Shown here in pieces: positions 1-8,935 of a stretch of 41,410 nucleotides of DNA (its first letter is position 1; every line of letters begins with the position of its first letter). Made by a program: the position numbers and the translations under genes. The DNA comes from Bauldia sp. (GTDB lineage: Bacteria; Pseudomonadota; Alphaproteobacteria; Rhizobiales; Kaistiaceae): positions 1 through 41,410 of the forward strand of contig JALHRF010000021.1 in assembly GCA_022841545.1 (NCBI GenBank). Reading direction: 5' to 3'. Below the pieces are notes generated by a model. It was not told the DNA's origin. It saw only the letters and a list, made by a program, of their open reading frames with translations, and made no database searches.

Positions 1-1638
1 AGACACGATCTTGCGGATCAGCGCGTCGACCGCGGGGTTCCTGATACCGCCATAGTTCCGCGACCCTTCGCGGTCGGCCGACCCTGAACCGAAATACTCG
101 ATCTGCTCGTTGCCGGGCGACATCGATTGGGCCCAGCCGCTGTACATGACATCGAAGTCGCGGCTGCGAACGCGGTTCTCGTATTGCGAGGTGTCGACGG
201 GGCGAATCTCAAGCCGGATGCCGATCTTGGCGAGTTCCTGCTGGTAGCGGAGCGCGATCTTCTCATAGAGCGGCCCGTTCATCAGGAACTCCACGGTCAT
301 CTGCTTGCCGTCGGGTCCGAGCAGCCGGTTGTCCTCGAGCGTCCAGCCGGCCTCATTGAGGAGCTTCAGCGCCGCCCGAAGGTTGTTGCGGGCCTTGGTC
401 GGCGTGCCGTTGTCCGGGTTCTTGAAGACTTCGGTGAACACCTCCGGCGGCACGTCTGCCCTGACCTCTTCAAGGAGTTCCAGTTCGCGACCCTTGGGCA
501 GCCCTTCCGCGGCCAGCGGAATGCCGTCGAAGTAGGACCCGAGGCGCAGATACTGGCCGTAGAAAAGCGACTTGTTGATGTCCTCGTAAGGAAAGGCGAG
601 ATTGAATGCTTGGCGAACCTTCGGATCCTTGAAGGGCTCGCGGTCGAGGTTGAAGATGAAGCCCAGCATCAGACCCGCGGTGCGATAGGGCTCCTCGTAC
701 TTGTCGAGGACGACGCGCTTATCCTTGACCGCAGGGAAGTCGTACCCTGTCGCCCAGACCCGCGCCGTCGATTCCTGGCGCCAATCGATCTGGTCTGCCT
801 TGAAGGCCTCAAGCTCAACCGTCTCGTCGCGGAAGTACTCGTAGCGGATCTCGTCGAAATTGTTCGACCCGACATTGACCGGCAGATCTTTGCCCCAGTA
901 GTCGGCCACGCGCTCGTAGACGACGGTGCGGGCGGGCGTCACGGACTTCACCCGATAGGGGCCCGAGCCCAAGGGCGGCTCGAGTGTGCTTCGCGAAACG
1001 TCGCGCTTGCTACCCTGCGCGTCGGTGCCTTCCCAGTAGTGCTTGGGCAGGATGAGGAGCTGGCCGACGATGTGCGGCAGCTCGCGGTTCCCCTTCTCGT
1101 CGAAGGTGAAGGTCACCTCGCGGACGCCGGTCTTCTCCGCCTTCTCGACGTGCTGGTAGTAATAGGCCTGTTGCGGATTGTGCTCCTTCAGCACATCGAA
1201 AGAGAAGACGACATCTTCCGGCGTGACCGGTTGGCCATCGTGCCACTTCGCGCCTTCGCGCAGTCGATAGGTCACCGACGAATAGTCGTCGGGGTACCTC
1301 ATCGCCTCCGCGAGGAGCCCGTACTCGGTCGATACCTCGTCCATCGAGGAGACCATGAGGGTATCGTAGATCAACCCCAGGCCAAGCGGGGTCGATCCGC
1401 GCGGCGGCACGAAGTTGAGGGAATCGAAGGTGCCGATGTCGGACATGCGGACAACGCCACCCTTGGGCGCGTCGGCGAAGACATAGTCGAAATGCGGGAA
1501 GTCGGCCGGATATTTCGGCTGTTCCTCGACGAGGCTCGTGGCGTGGCGCCATTCGCCCTCACCCGTCTGCGCCGCTGTGCCCGACGCAATGACCGCCAGC
1601 GCCGAAGCGGCGACGAACGCCGTGAGTATCGATCGCAT
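1..1638 (-). CDS. yejA: YejA-like extracellular solute-binding protein (family 5), C-terminus cut by window edge
   Basis: This is the periplasmic binding component of a peptide-type ABC importer of the YejABEF (microcin C / oligopeptide) class. The ATG at 1638 begins a signal peptide (MRSILTAFVAASALAVIASG..AQ), and the frame stays open for 546 codons to the window edge. About 60 residues should be missing compared with E. coli YejA (about 600 aa). Visible family features are the N-terminal HFDYVFADAPKGG block, the SBP5 signature around YRLREGAKWHDGQPVTPEDVV, and the downstream FDVMYSGWAQSMSPGNEQ block. Partner genes yejBEF would lie to the left, outside the window. YejA rather than another DppA/OppA family member is inferred from overall wording of the sequence. 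Long plus-strand frames over this gene are shadows. Confidence 0.85.
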   Translation of the reverse strand, partial: MRSILTAFVAASALAVIASGTAAQTGEGEWRHATSLVEEQPKYPADFPHFDYVFADAPKGGVVRMSDIGTFDSLNFVPPRGSTPLGLGLIYDTLMVSSMDEVSTEYGLLAEAMRYPDDYSSVTYRLREGAKWHDGQPVTPEDVVFSFDVLKEHNPQQAYYYQHVEKAEKTGVREVTFTFDEKGNRELPHIVGQLLILPKHYWEGTDAQGSKRDVSRSTLEPPLGSGPYRVKSVTPARTVVYERVADYWGKDLPVNVGSNNFDEIRYEYFRDETVELEAFKADQIDWRQESTARVWATGYDFPAVKDKRVVLDKYEEPYRTAGLMLGFIFNLDREPFKDPKVRQAFNLAFPYEDINKSLFYGQYLRLGSYFDGIPLAAEGLPKGRELELLEEVRADVPPEVFTEVFKNPDNGTPTKARNNLRAALKLLNEAGWTLEDNRLLGPDGKQMTVEFLMNGPLYEKIALRYQQELAKIGIRLEIRPVDTSQYENRVRSRDFDVMYSGWAQSMSPGNEQIEYFGSGSADREGSRNYGGIRNPAVDALIRKIVS

Positions 1639-1756
1639 CGTCAAACTATCTCCCAGGGTTTCCCTGCAAGGCCAGCAAGGCGTTTCTCCCGCCATATTAA
1701 GGGCAGCATTGAGGCTCGTGCACCTCGCGGGGCCAACCTTAACGAAATTTCATCCA

Positions 1757-1791
1757 CCGAACGCAAAACGCCCCGCCGGAAGGCGGGGCGT
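1757..1791 (-). terminator. Intrinsic terminator after the cytochrome c gene
   Basis: A 10-bp perfect stem (1768-1777 pairs with 1782-1791) closes a GGAA loop and, read on the minus strand, is followed by TTTTGCGTT. It sits 29 bases past the cytochrome c stop and before the yejA promoter region, so it should separate the two transcripts. Confidence 0.75.
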
Positions 1792-1819
1792 CGAAATCGG
1801 TTCGGAGTGAGGAAAACCC

Positions 1820-2839
1820 TTACTGCGCAGGAGCTTCCGCCGGTGGAGAGCCCGGTTCGGGGGCTCCCTCGGGGGACATGGCCTCGGCCGGAGGCTCCGG
1901 CTGGGCGGGCGCTGGGGCCGCACCACCGGATTCCCCTGACGAGGCGCCGCCTGATTCGGCTGGCGCGGCGGCCGGGGTTTCCGTCGGCGCAGGAGCCGGC
2001 GCCGCGTCTGCCGGCGGCTCCGCAGCGGGCGGCTCGGCTGCGGCCGGTGCTTCGGTAGCCGGGGGCTCCACCGCCGACGGCTCGTTGGCGGGAGGTTCAG
2101 TGGCACCCGGAGCCGGGGCAGGCGGTTCGGCCGCTGGTGGCGCAGTGGCCGGCGGCGGCGCCGCCGCGGGCGGCGTCTCGGTCGTTGCCGGCGGCGTTTC
2201 CGCAGCAGGCGGTGTCTCGGTCGCGGCAGGCGGCTCTGTGGCAGGCGGGACCTCGCCTGCGGCCGGCGGCGCCTCGGCGGTCGGAGCCGGAGTCGGAGCC
2301 GGCAGCGGAACCGGGCTGTCGGATAGTGTCCGCAGGTAAGCGATGATATCGGCCCGCTCCGCCGGATTCTTGACGCCGGCATAGGTCATCGCCGTGCCGG
2401 GAATGAAGCCCTTCGGATTCTCGATGAAGTGATCGAGATTCTCGAAGGTCCAGGTCATCCCCTCCTCGCCCTTGGCGCGCATGGCGTCGGAATAGTCGAA
2501 ATCCGCGACATGAACGAAGTTCGCGCCCACGACGCCCCACAGAGTCGGGCCGACCCTGTTGGGGCCGCCCTTCTCGAAGGTGTGGCAGGTCTTGCACTTG
2601 GCGACGTCGCTCTCGCCATCCTCGACGCTGGCCGTCTGCAACCGGTCCGCAATCGGCGCGACAGCCGGCGCGGCCGGCTCTTCCGTGCCCTCCCCGCCCG
2701 GTTCCGCGACCGCGATGACGTATCCCGGCTGCTCGTGATGCGGCGGCGCATAGATCATGTCCGCCACGATGCCGACCACCATGATGCCCAGTGCCGTGCC
2801 AAGCACCGCGCCGGCGATCTTGTTGACTTCGAAATTCAT
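1820..2839 (-). CDS. Membrane-anchored class I cytochrome c with long Pro/Ala-rich tail
   Basis: The protein (339 aa) resembles the CycM-type membrane-bound cytochromes c of Rhizobiales, which carry electrons to cytochrome oxidase on the periplasmic face. An uncleaved N-terminal membrane anchor spans about residues 8-28. The heme site is C82-K-T-C85-H86 and the likely sixth ligand is M151 in the PGTAMTY segment. From about residue 175 to the end the chain is almost entirely Pro, Ala, Glu and Thr (about 165 residues), longer than the cytochrome domain. The ATG at 2839 was chosen because it begins directly before the anchor; an upstream in-frame start at 3013 would add a sequence with no family character and overlap the kdsB leader. 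It diverges from kdsB. Confidence 0.88.
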   Translation of the reverse strand: MNFEVNKIAGAVLGTALGIMVVGIVADMIYAPPHHEQPGYVIAVAEPGGEGTEEPAAPAVAPIADRLQTASVEDGESDVAKCKTCHTFEKGGPNRVGPTLWGVVGANFVHVADFDYSDAMRAKGEEGMTWTFENLDHFIENPKGFIPGTAMTYAGVKNPAERADIIAYLRTLSDSPVPLPAPTPAPTAEAPPAAGEVPPATEPPAATETPPAAETPPATTETPPAAAPPPATAPPAAEPPAPAPGATEPPANEPSAVEPPATEAPAAAEPPAAEPPADAAPAPAPTETPAAAPAESGGASSGESGGAAPAPAQPEPPAEAMSPEGAPEPGSPPAEAPAQ

Positions 2840-3024
2840 CTGCCTCGAGTTCCCGCGGCCAGGCCTGTCGGCGGCGCTTTGAGCGCCACCCCCGTCGGCG
2901 GCGAAACTACAAGCTTTCTGATCTGCGAGGCAACACGTATAAGCGCCCCGTGTTGAGACCTTTTGCCCCAAGGAAACGACGGCCCGAAGCCGCCGTTCCA
3001 CTCCCTCACCCAATGTTTGCCAGA

Positions 3025-3768
3025 ATGACCGACGCTGCCGTCATCGTCCTCATCCCGGCCCGCATGGCCGCAACCCGCCTGCCCGGCAAGCCGCTCAAGG
3101 ACATCCACGGCGCGCCGATGATCGTCCACGTCCTCAGGCGCGCGATGGAGGCCGACATCGGTCGGGTCGCCGTCGCAACCGACGACGAGGACATTGCTGC
3201 CGCCATCCGGTCCGCCGGCGGGGAAGCCGTGATGACCGGGCGCGATCACCTCAACGGCACCTCGCGCATCTTTGAGGCGCTCGCCCTGATCGATCCAGCC
3301 GGAGCCGTCTCGACGATCGTCAATGTTCAGGGCGATCTTCCGACCGTGGAGCCCGCCACCATCCGCGCGGCTCTCGCCCCGCTTTCCGATCCGGCGGTCG
3401 ATATCGCCACCGTCGCCGCCGAGATCGTCCGGGACGAGGAGCGGACGAATCCGGCGGTGGTCAAGGTCGTCGGGACGCCGGTCGGCGAAGGCCGGCTCCG
3501 CGCGCTCTACTTCACCCGCGCCACCGCGCCGTGGGGCGATGGGCCGCTCTATCATCACATCGGCCTCTACGCCTATCGCCGCGCGGCCATGACCCGCTAC
3601 ATGGCCCTGCCGCCCTCGCCCCTCGAACGCCGCGAGAAGCTCGAGCAGCTCCGGGCGCTCGAGGCTGGCATGCGGATCGATGTCGGCATTGTCGATGCGG
3701 TGCCGATCGGCGTCGACACGCCCGATGAACTCGAGCGGGCGCGGGCGATGCTGGCGGCGATTGAGTAG
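3025..3768 (+). CDS. kdsB: 3-deoxy-manno-octulosonate cytidylyltransferase (CMP-Kdo synthetase)
   Basis: KdsB activates Kdo with CTP to CMP-Kdo for the inner core of lipopolysaccharide; it acts in the cytoplasm. The N-terminal nucleotide-binding signature [15 protein letters not shown] is clear, followed by the expected VATDDEDI and [12 protein letters not shown] blocks. Length is 247 aa, matching the family (E. coli 248). I use the ATG at 3025 ([13 protein letters not shown]); an ATG four codons upstream at 3013 is also possible. The gene diverges from the cytochrome c gene and is followed after 81 bases by pheA on the same strand. Confidence 0.95.
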   Translation: MTDAAVIVLIPARMAATRLPGKPLKDIHGAPMIVHVLRRAMEADIGRVAVATDDEDIAAAIRSAGGEAVMTGRDHLNGTSRIFEALALIDPAGAVSTIVNVQGDLPTVEPATIRAALAPLSDPAVDIATVAAEIVRDEERTNPAVVKVVGTPVGEGRLRALYFTRATAPWGDGPLYHHIGLYAYRRAAMTRYMALPPSPLERREKLEQLRALEAGMRIDVGIVDAVPIGVDTPDELERARAMLAAIE

Positions 3769-3849
3769 GCGACCCTCCCCTTCCCGCTTCCCGCCTGCTA
3801 CAGCCTTCCCAGTCCGTCAGTCACCCCTTTCTGCAACCCCACGAAAGCC

Positions 3850-4698
3850 ATGCCCCGTCTCAAGAAGATCGTGTTCCAGGGCGAGCCCGGAGCCAATTCC
3901 CATCTTGCCTGCCAGGAAGTCCACCCCGACTACGAAGCGGTGCCGTGCCCGACATTCGAAGACTGCTTCGCCGCCGTCGAGAAGGGCAAGGCAGACCTGG
4001 CCATGATCCCGATCGAGAACTCGGTCGCCGGCCGGGTCGCAGACATCCATCACCTGCTCCCGACGTCCGGGCTTCACATCGTCGGCGAGCACTTCCTGCC
4101 GATCCATTTCCAACTCATGGCTGTGCCAGGCGCGCGTCTCAAGGACATCAAGTCCGTCCACAGCCACATCCACGCCCTCGGCCAATGCCGGAAGATCATC
4201 CGCGCCCATGGCTGGACGGCAATCGTCGAGGGCGACACTGCGGGCGCGGCGCGCGAGCTCGCGGATCGCGGAGACCGGACGCGGGCAGCACTCGCGCCAC
4301 GCATGGCCGCGGGACTCTATGGCCTCGACATTCTCAAGGAAAACGTCGAGGACGAAGCGCACAACACCACCCGTTTCATCATCCTGTCGAAGAAGGACGT
4401 CCGGGCCCCGGCCAGGAACGGACCGGTGATCACGACCTTCGTGTTCAGGGTGCGGAACGTGCCGGCCGCCCTCTACAAGGCGATGGGCGGCTTCGCCACC
4501 AACGGCGTCAACATGACCAAGCTCGAATCCTACCAACTGGAGGGCAAGTTCTCCGCCACCCAGTTCTATGCGGATGTCGAAGGCCACCCCGAGGATCGCC
4601 CGCTCGCTCTCGCTCTTGAGGAGTTGGCATTCTTTACGGCCGAGGTCCGGATTCTCGGCGTCTACCCGGCGAGCGCGTTCCGCGACGGGCTCGGGTGA
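3850..4698 (+). CDS. pheA: Prephenate dehydratase
   Basis: This cytoplasmic enzyme converts prephenate to phenylpyruvate in phenylalanine synthesis. It is 282 aa, the usual length for a monofunctional enzyme without a chorismate mutase domain. The catalytic TRF motif is at residues 174-176 (HNTTRF). A C-terminal ACT domain occupies about residues 195-275 and carries KLESYQ at 225-229, the place of the ESRP phenylalanine-binding motif, so feedback inhibition is expected. It follows kdsB by 81 bases without a terminator, so the two may be cotranscribed. Confidence 0.95.
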   Translation: MPRLKKIVFQGEPGANSHLACQEVHPDYEAVPCPTFEDCFAAVEKGKADLAMIPIENSVAGRVADIHHLLPTSGLHIVGEHFLPIHFQLMAVPGARLKDIKSVHSHIHALGQCRKIIRAHGWTAIVEGDTAGAARELADRGDRTRAALAPRMAAGLYGLDILKENVEDEAHNTTRFIILSKKDVRAPARNGPVITTFVFRVRNVPAALYKAMGGFATNGVNMTKLESYQLEGKFSATQFYADVEGHPEDRPLALALEELAFFTAEVRILGVYPASAFRDGLG

Positions 4699-4776
4699 AT
4701 CCAGCGAGGATACCCGGCAATTCGGCGAGGATTCACTAAACCTTTACTTAAACCCGACGGAAGCTGCTGCAGCGCG

Positions 4777-4801
4777 GGAACCTCATGTGGAGACGACCGT
4801 T
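4777..4801 (+). promoter_or_regulatory. Candidate EcfG (general stress sigma) promoter
   Basis: GGAAC at 4777-4781, a 16-base spacer and CGTT at 4798-4801 match the alphaproteobacterial EcfG consensus. The expected transcription start would fall at or within a few bases of the response regulator ATG at 4810, implying a leaderless or nearly leaderless message. Two direct TAAACC hexamers (about 4737-4742 and 4749-4754) lie just upstream. Promoter function is inferred from the motif only. Confidence 0.5.
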
Positions 4802-4809
4802 TCCGACGC

Positions 4810-5259
4810 ATGAGCACTCATGCCCCCAACCAATCCGCCATAGTCCTCGTCGTCGAGGACGAGGCCTTCATCCGTGAGGACGTCATCGACGTCCTTGAAC
4901 GGGAAGGGTTCGAGATGTTGCGCGCTTCCAATGTCCATGACGCGCTCGCCGTGCTCGACCAGAGCCCCGGCATCCAGGCTGTCTTCACCGACATCCAGAT
5001 GCCCGGCAGCCTCAATGGACTCGACCTCGCCCGCCATCTTGCCGGCTGGCGCCCCGAGATCGCAGTTCTGGTGACGTCGGGGCGGAGCCATGCCGCGCCG
5101 GACGACCTCCCCGCCGTCAGCCGATTCATCCCCAAGCCATACATGCCGGGAACGGTCGCAAGGATTCTCCGGGAGATGATCTCGAACGATGATTCGGGCT
5201 GGAATCCCGGCTTCGACAATGGCGCCGGCAGCCGCAGTCCCTCCGTCGCGCCGACTTGA
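4810..5259 (+). CDS. Single-domain response regulator (REC)
   Basis: The 149-residue protein is one receiver domain with no output domain, so it should act by protein-protein contact like DivK/CpdR-type regulators. Phosphorylation pocket residues are visible: E16/D17 in VVEDEA, the phosphoacceptor D61 in FTDIQMPG, T89/S90 in LVTSGR and K109 in IPKPY. The last 25 residues form a low-complexity tail after the domain. No histidine kinase is adjacent. The GGAAC/CGTT promoter candidate directly upstream suggests stress control. The partner and pathway cannot be told from the sequence. Confidence 0.85.
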   Translation: MSTHAPNQSAIVLVVEDEAFIREDVIDVLEREGFEMLRASNVHDALAVLDQSPGIQAVFTDIQMPGSLNGLDLARHLAGWRPEIAVLVTSGRSHAAPDDLPAVSRFIPKPYMPGTVARILREMISNDDSGWNPGFDNGAGSRSPSVAPT

Positions 5260-5461
5260 CCCGTTGGCTGCGGCCGCGGTCCTCGCGGGCAGGACGGCCT
5301 TTCGATTCCGACCCACTGATTTCCGTTGACGGCATCGACCTCCTGCTGCCCTATGCGCGCCGGAGGAGCCGCGGCGACGTCGGGGCTACGCGCTCTTGCG
5401 CGGATACCGGAGTTTGCTCCCCGCGCAGATGCACGCCCTAACCCATCGCGAGGAAAATCAA

Positions 5462-6295
5462 ATGGTCAAGTTTGTCGCCTACCAGTCGCAGAACACCGCG
5501 AACCTATCCGAAATCGGTCTCTTCCAGAATATCAAGCACAACCTGACCCGAAAGGGTGAAGGCAAAAGCTTCGATGCCTACAAGGGCAAGATCGACATGC
5601 ATGTCGAGGGGCAGGGTATGCTCTTCGGCCTCAAGAATCCCGTCAGCGGGACGATGAAGAGCATCAACGTCGAGGTCAACGGCACCGACCAGTACCAGCT
5701 CAAGGGCCTGTCCATCAAAATCAACAAGATGAAGACCGTCTTCAAGGGCAACTACGAGTCCAAGATCTTCGACGGCAATGACACGATGACCGGCTCTGCG
5801 CAGGCGGACAAGCTGTCGGGATTTGGCGGCAAGGACAATATCAACGGCGGCAACGGCAACGACACCATCCTGGGCGGCGACGGCAACGACCAGCTTTATG
5901 GCCAGGGCGGATCGGACGTGATCAAGGGCGGCTCGGGCAATGACTTCATCGACGGCGGCGCCGGCTTCAACACCCTCACCGGCAATGGCGGCAGTGACAC
6001 CTTCAATTTCTCTACCCAGCTCAGCCCGAACAATTCGTCCGCCATCACCGACTTCAAGCCGGGGACGGACGTGATCCAGTTGGTCAAGTCGGTATTTCCC
6101 GACCTTTCGGGCAAGGGTGCGCTTGCCTCGAAGTATTTCATCAAGTCGAGCGATTACGACGGCGAGGACGGGGTGGTGGTCTACACCAAGTCGAGCGGCA
6201 AGCTCCAGTTCGCCACCAGCAGCGACGTTCTGGTCAAGTTCGGCGAAGTCTCGGCCAACACGAACCTGAAGGCCTCGGACTTCTTCATCATCTAA
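5462..6295 (+). CDS. RTX (hemolysin-type calcium-binding repeat) protein
   Basis: The 277-aa protein has glycine/aspartate-rich nonapeptide repeats (GGNGNDTIL, GGDGNDQLY, GGSGNDFID and others) at about residues 104-180. These fold as a calcium-binding beta roll. There is no N-terminal signal peptide. The C-terminal block after the repeats (FNFSTQLSPN...ITDFKPGTDVIQL) is typical of type I secretion substrates, so export through an unlinked type I system is expected. Residues 1-100 are not a domain I recognise. The ATG at 5462 follows GAGGAAAATCAA, a plausible ribosome site; an in-frame start at 5396 lacks one. A, T and lysine content are higher than in flanking genes, suggesting a different history. 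Confidence 0.85.
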   Translation: MVKFVAYQSQNTANLSEIGLFQNIKHNLTRKGEGKSFDAYKGKIDMHVEGQGMLFGLKNPVSGTMKSINVEVNGTDQYQLKGLSIKINKMKTVFKGNYESKIFDGNDTMTGSAQADKLSGFGGKDNINGGNGNDTILGGDGNDQLYGQGGSDVIKGGSGNDFIDGGAGFNTLTGNGGSDTFNFSTQLSPNNSSAITDFKPGTDVIQLVKSVFPDLSGKGALASKYFIKSSDYDGEDGVVVYTKSSGKLQFATSSDVLVKFGEVSANTNLKASDFFII

Positions 6296-6307
6296 CCCGA
6301 TCATGAA

Positions 6308-6336
6308 CCGGCGCTGTGGAGGCCCCACGGCGCCGG
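6308..6336. terminator. Bidirectional hairpin between the RTX gene and recR
   Basis: A 12-bp stem with one G-U pair (6308-6319 with 6325-6336) and a 5-base loop sits in the 59-base gap between two convergent genes. Neither side has a strong T run, so termination is likely but not certain. Confidence 0.55.
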
Positions 6337-6354
6337 ATTGCCGCCGCGAAGCCT

Positions 6355-6960
6355 TCAGAACGGCGTGCGGCTGACGATCGCTGCCGCCAACGTCCCCTCG
6401 TCGAGATAGTCGAGTTCGCCGCCGACCGGCACGCCGTGTGCGAGCCGCGAGACCTTGGTCCCCAGCCCCTGAAGGCGGTCGGTGATGTAGTGGGCCGTGG
6501 TCTGCCCATCGACCGTCGCGTTGACCGCCAGGATCACCTCGGTCACACCGCCCGCGGACACCCGCTGCACCAGATCATCGATCCGCAGATCCGCAGGCCC
6601 GACGCCGTCGAGCGGCGAGAGCACGCCGCCGAGCACGTGATACCGGGCGCTGATCGCACCGGCGCGCTCCAGGGCCCAGAGGTCCGCGACCTCCTCCACC
6701 ACGATGATCGTGCCGGCATCGCGCCGCGGGTCGGTGCAGATCATGCACGGATCGCTGGTGTCGATGTTGCCGCAGGTCGAGCAGACGACGATCCGTTCCA
6801 CCGCCACCTCCATCGCCTTGGCGAGCGGGACGAGCAGTTCCTCCTTGCGGTCGATGAGGTGAAGCGCCGCGCGGCGCGCCGAGCGCGGGCCCAGACCCGG
6901 CAGCTTGGCGAGAAGCTGGATCAGCCGCTCGATCTCGGGGCCGGAAACGGAACGGGCCAT
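6355..6960 (-). CDS. recR: Recombination mediator protein RecR
   Basis: RecR works with RecO/RecF to load RecA at gaps during recombinational repair. The protein is 201 aa, the normal length. It has the N-terminal helix-hairpin-helix ([12 protein letters not shown]), a zinc finger with C60, C63, C72 and C75, and a Toprim domain starting near residue 83 ([15 protein letters not shown]). The start lies 6 bases after the cupin gene stop, with TAGGA just upstream. It normally follows dnaX-ybaB directly; here four genes lie between. Confidence 0.96.
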   Translation of the reverse strand: MARSVSGPEIERLIQLLAKLPGLGPRSARRAALHLIDRKEELLVPLAKAMEVAVERIVVCSTCGNIDTSDPCMICTDPRRDAGTIIVVEEVADLWALERAGAISARYHVLGGVLSPLDGVGPADLRIDDLVQRVSAGGVTEVILAVNATVDGQTTAHYITDRLQGLGTKVSRLAHGVPVGGELDYLDEGTLAAAIVSRTPF

Positions 6961-6966
6961 CAGATC

Positions 6967-7494
6967 CTAACGGATGAACTGATCGACATAGGCCACCCCG
7001 AGGCCGCATGCCGCGTAGTGCTTCCGGCACATGTCGATCTTGGTGAAGACATCCTCGTAGCCGGTCGCCTTGCCCCACGGGTCGACATAGAGCATCAGCC
7101 CGTTGACCTGGAACAGGGTGATCATCTCCTCGACGTCGTCGGGGACGACGAGGGTATGGGTCTCGCCCGGGGGCTCGTAGACATAGCCGCCTTCGGTCGC
7201 CACCCAGTCGTGCTCGAGATAGTGCCACCGGCCCTTGATGACATAGCCGTGGACCGGGTTGGTGTGGCGGTGGCGGGATAGGACGCCGGCCCGCGTCACC
7301 TTGAGGAGATTGACCCAGTAGCCCTGCGAGGCGTTGAGGCAGAGCGGCCGGAACCAGACGTTCGGCGCCTGCGGCACCCAGACCCGCTCGTCCTCGGGAA
7401 GGACGCTCGGGACGACGATGTCGGGCGACGCCTCTTTCGGCATCGGTAGCTGGTAGGGCATGCGCGGATCGGCCTGGCGCGCCGGTTCTGACAT
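6967..7494 (-). CDS. Cupin of the 2,4'-dihydroxyacetophenone dioxygenase family
   Basis: The protein (175 aa) resembles the single-domain cupin dioxygenases that cleave 2,4'-dihydroxyacetophenone using non-heme iron. The cupin metal site is visible as SRHRHTNPVHGYVIKG and the later GETHTLVV histidine. The ATG at 7494 is preceded by GAGGAAGAG, a good ribosome site; an upstream in-frame ATG at 7509 would overlap the SDR stop. It follows the SDR by 11 bases. The true substrate is unknown; the SDR partner suggests a small oxidation or carbonyl pathway. Confidence 0.75.
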   Translation of the reverse strand: MSEPARQADPRMPYQLPMPKEASPDIVVPSVLPEDERVWVPQAPNVWFRPLCLNASQGYWVNLLKVTRAGVLSRHRHTNPVHGYVIKGRWHYLEHDWVATEGGYVYEPPGETHTLVVPDDVEEMITLFQVNGLMLYVDPWGKATGYEDVFTKIDMCRKHYAACGLGVAYVDQFIR

Positions 7495-7505
7495 CTCTTC
7501 CTCCC

Positions 7506-8204
7506 TCACATCGACGCGTAGCCGCCGTCGACCGGCAGCACCGCCCCGGTGACGAAGCGGGCCGCATCGCCGGCCAGGAACAGCGCCGGGCCGACGAGAT
7601 CCTCGGGCATCCCCCAGCGGCCCATCGGCGTCCGCTCCAGGATCACGCGGCTCCGCGCCTCGTCCTTCTGCAACGCCTCGGTGAGCGGCGTCGCGATCCA
7701 GCCCGGGGCGATGGCGTTGACCCGGATATTGTCCTTCGCCCAGGCAATAGCCAGCGATTTGGTGAGCGTCACGATGCCGCCCTTCGAAGCCGAATAGGCC
7801 GGCACCAGCCCGCCGCCGAAAAACGAAAGCATCGAGGCGATGTTGATGATGGCGCCGCCTTCCTTCGCCAGCGCCGGACGGCAGGCGGTCGAGAGGCGCA
7901 TCGTGCCGGTGAGGTTCACGTCGAGCACGGCTTCGAATGTCTCGATCTCGAATTCGGCCACGCGCCGGATGATCCCGGCGGCGTTGATCAGCACGTGGAG
8001 CCGGTCAAGGCTGGGGCCGAAAGCCGCGACGGCCTCGCTGTCGGTGATGTCGAGCGACACGTAGCGGAAGCCCGGCGTCGCCCAGCCCTCGGGCGCGCGG
8101 TCGACCCCGGTGACGTCGTAGCCGGCAGCAGCAAAGCCCTCGGCCAGTGCGCGGCCGATCCCGCCGGCGGCGCCGGAAACGACGGCAAGGGGGGCCTCAG
8201 CCAT
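7506..8204 (-). CDS. SDR family oxidoreductase
   Basis: A classical short-chain dehydrogenase of 232 aa. The NAD(P)-binding glycine motif is SGAAGGIG near the N-terminus, followed by NAAG, a serine in the NIAS segment, and the catalytic YSASK. The C-terminal PVDGGYASM ending is typical. The chosen ATG at 8204 overlaps the end of vapC by 8 bases; an ATG at 8222 is the alternative. It sits between vapC and the cupin gene on the same strand, so expression is probably coupled to both. Substrate is not predictable. Confidence 0.88.
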   Translation of the reverse strand: MAEAPLAVVSGAAGGIGRALAEGFAAAGYDVTGVDRAPEGWATPGFRYVSLDITDSEAVAAFGPSLDRLHVLINAAGIIRRVAEFEIETFEAVLDVNLTGTMRLSTACRPALAKEGGAIINIASMLSFFGGGLVPAYSASKGGIVTLTKSLAIAWAKDNIRVNAIAPGWIATPLTEALQKDEARSRVILERTPMGRWGMPEDLVGPALFLAGDAARFVTGAVLPVDGGYASM

Positions 8205-8652
8205 GGCTGCGTCCGGAGCCATTCCCTACGAGCGGATTGATCCACTTGACCCGAGGAAACCGGGCGAAGTCGCGATCAGCGGTGCAGATTGTGGCTCCGT
8301 GCTCAAGGGCAATCGCAGCGAGAACCGCATCCATGACGAGCGGACCGTTCGCCTGGCCGTCTTGAATCAGGCCGCGCAGGATATCCCAGTGACGCTCCCC
8401 GGGTTCAATGATGCCTGCGGCCGGCTGAGCGAGCCAGGTTGAGATCGCCGATTCCGCCTCGGCAGTCGAGAGCGGCCGGTCAAACACCCGCGGACTCGTT
8501 CCGATCCGCAGGAAAGCCCACAATGTGAGCCACGAGAAACGGACAAGGTCCGGGCCCCCAAGCATCGATTCGAGCCACGCACGGCTCTTGGCGTGTTGCT
8601 CTGCACGGGTGTGGTAGGCGTAAAGCAGGAGGTTTGCGTCGATTAGGATCAA
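8197..8652 (-). CDS. vapC: PIN-domain toxin, VapC type
   Basis: A 151-residue PIN ribonuclease, the toxin of a type II toxin-antitoxin pair; it would cleave tRNA or rRNA when free of antitoxin. Acidic metal-binding residues D5 (MILIDANLLLYAY), D108 and D126/D128 (CTADRDF) are visible. The segment WLTLWAFLRIGTSPRVF is characteristic of one VapC subgroup. Its start overlaps the antitoxin stop by 4 bases (ATGA), the usual arrangement. Its 3' end overlaps the SDR gene. Confidence 0.88.
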   Translation of the reverse strand: MILIDANLLLYAYHTRAEQHAKSRAWLESMLGGPDLVRFSWLTLWAFLRIGTSPRVFDRPLSTAEAESAISTWLAQPAAGIIEPGERHWDILRGLIQDGQANGPLVMDAVLAAIALEHGATICTADRDFARFPRVKWINPLVGNGSGRSHG

Positions 8653-8894
8653 CGGTGAAGAGGGCCTTCGATCTGTTCGATAAGTTCGGAGATGTTGTCG
8701 AGCGAGAGTCCGGGTCTCAGGTCGCCAAGGTCGCGAACCTGAAGCGTCACCGGTTCCTTCCGGCGAACAGCGCGGCTCGCAAGCCCGCGACGGAGCGTCT
8801 CGTTGACCACATCACGAAACGGCCGGCCTGCCCGGCGCGCTTCGGCCTTGAGTTTCGCGGCCACATCCTCGTCGAGGGTCAGGGTCGTACGCAT
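8649..8894 (-). CDS. vapB: Antitoxin, VapB type (ribbon-helix-helix)
   Basis: An 81-aa protein beginning MRTTLTLDEDVAAKLK, a ribbon-helix-helix DNA-binding N-terminus found in VapB-type antitoxins. The acidic C-terminal half (DLGDLRPGLSLDNISELIEQIEG) should wrap the toxin. It precedes vapC with a 4-base overlap and would repress the pair. It lies 41 bases after ybaB, so it sits within the dnaX operon rather than on an isolated promoter. Confidence 0.85.
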   Translation of the reverse strand: MRTTLTLDEDVAAKLKAEARRAGRPFRDVVNETLRRGLASRAVRRKEPVTLQVRDLGDLRPGLSLDNISELIEQIEGPLHR

Positions 8895-8935
8895 GTCTTG
8901 ATGCTAGGGTCGAGGCATCATGATGTCAACGCGCC

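Noticed and set aside
127-2058. 643-residue plus-strand open frame across yejA and the cytochrome c tail
   Set aside because: It is the shadow of minus-strand genes with clear families. High GC leaves complementary frames free of stops.
1878-2339. Gly/Ala-rich repeat-like plus-strand frame
   Set aside because: It is the complement of the Pro/Ala-rich tail of the cytochrome c gene, not a separate repeat protein.
5396-5461. Extended start for the RTX protein
   Set aside because: The extra 22 residues lack a ribosome site, and the ATG at 5462 follows GAGGAAAA.
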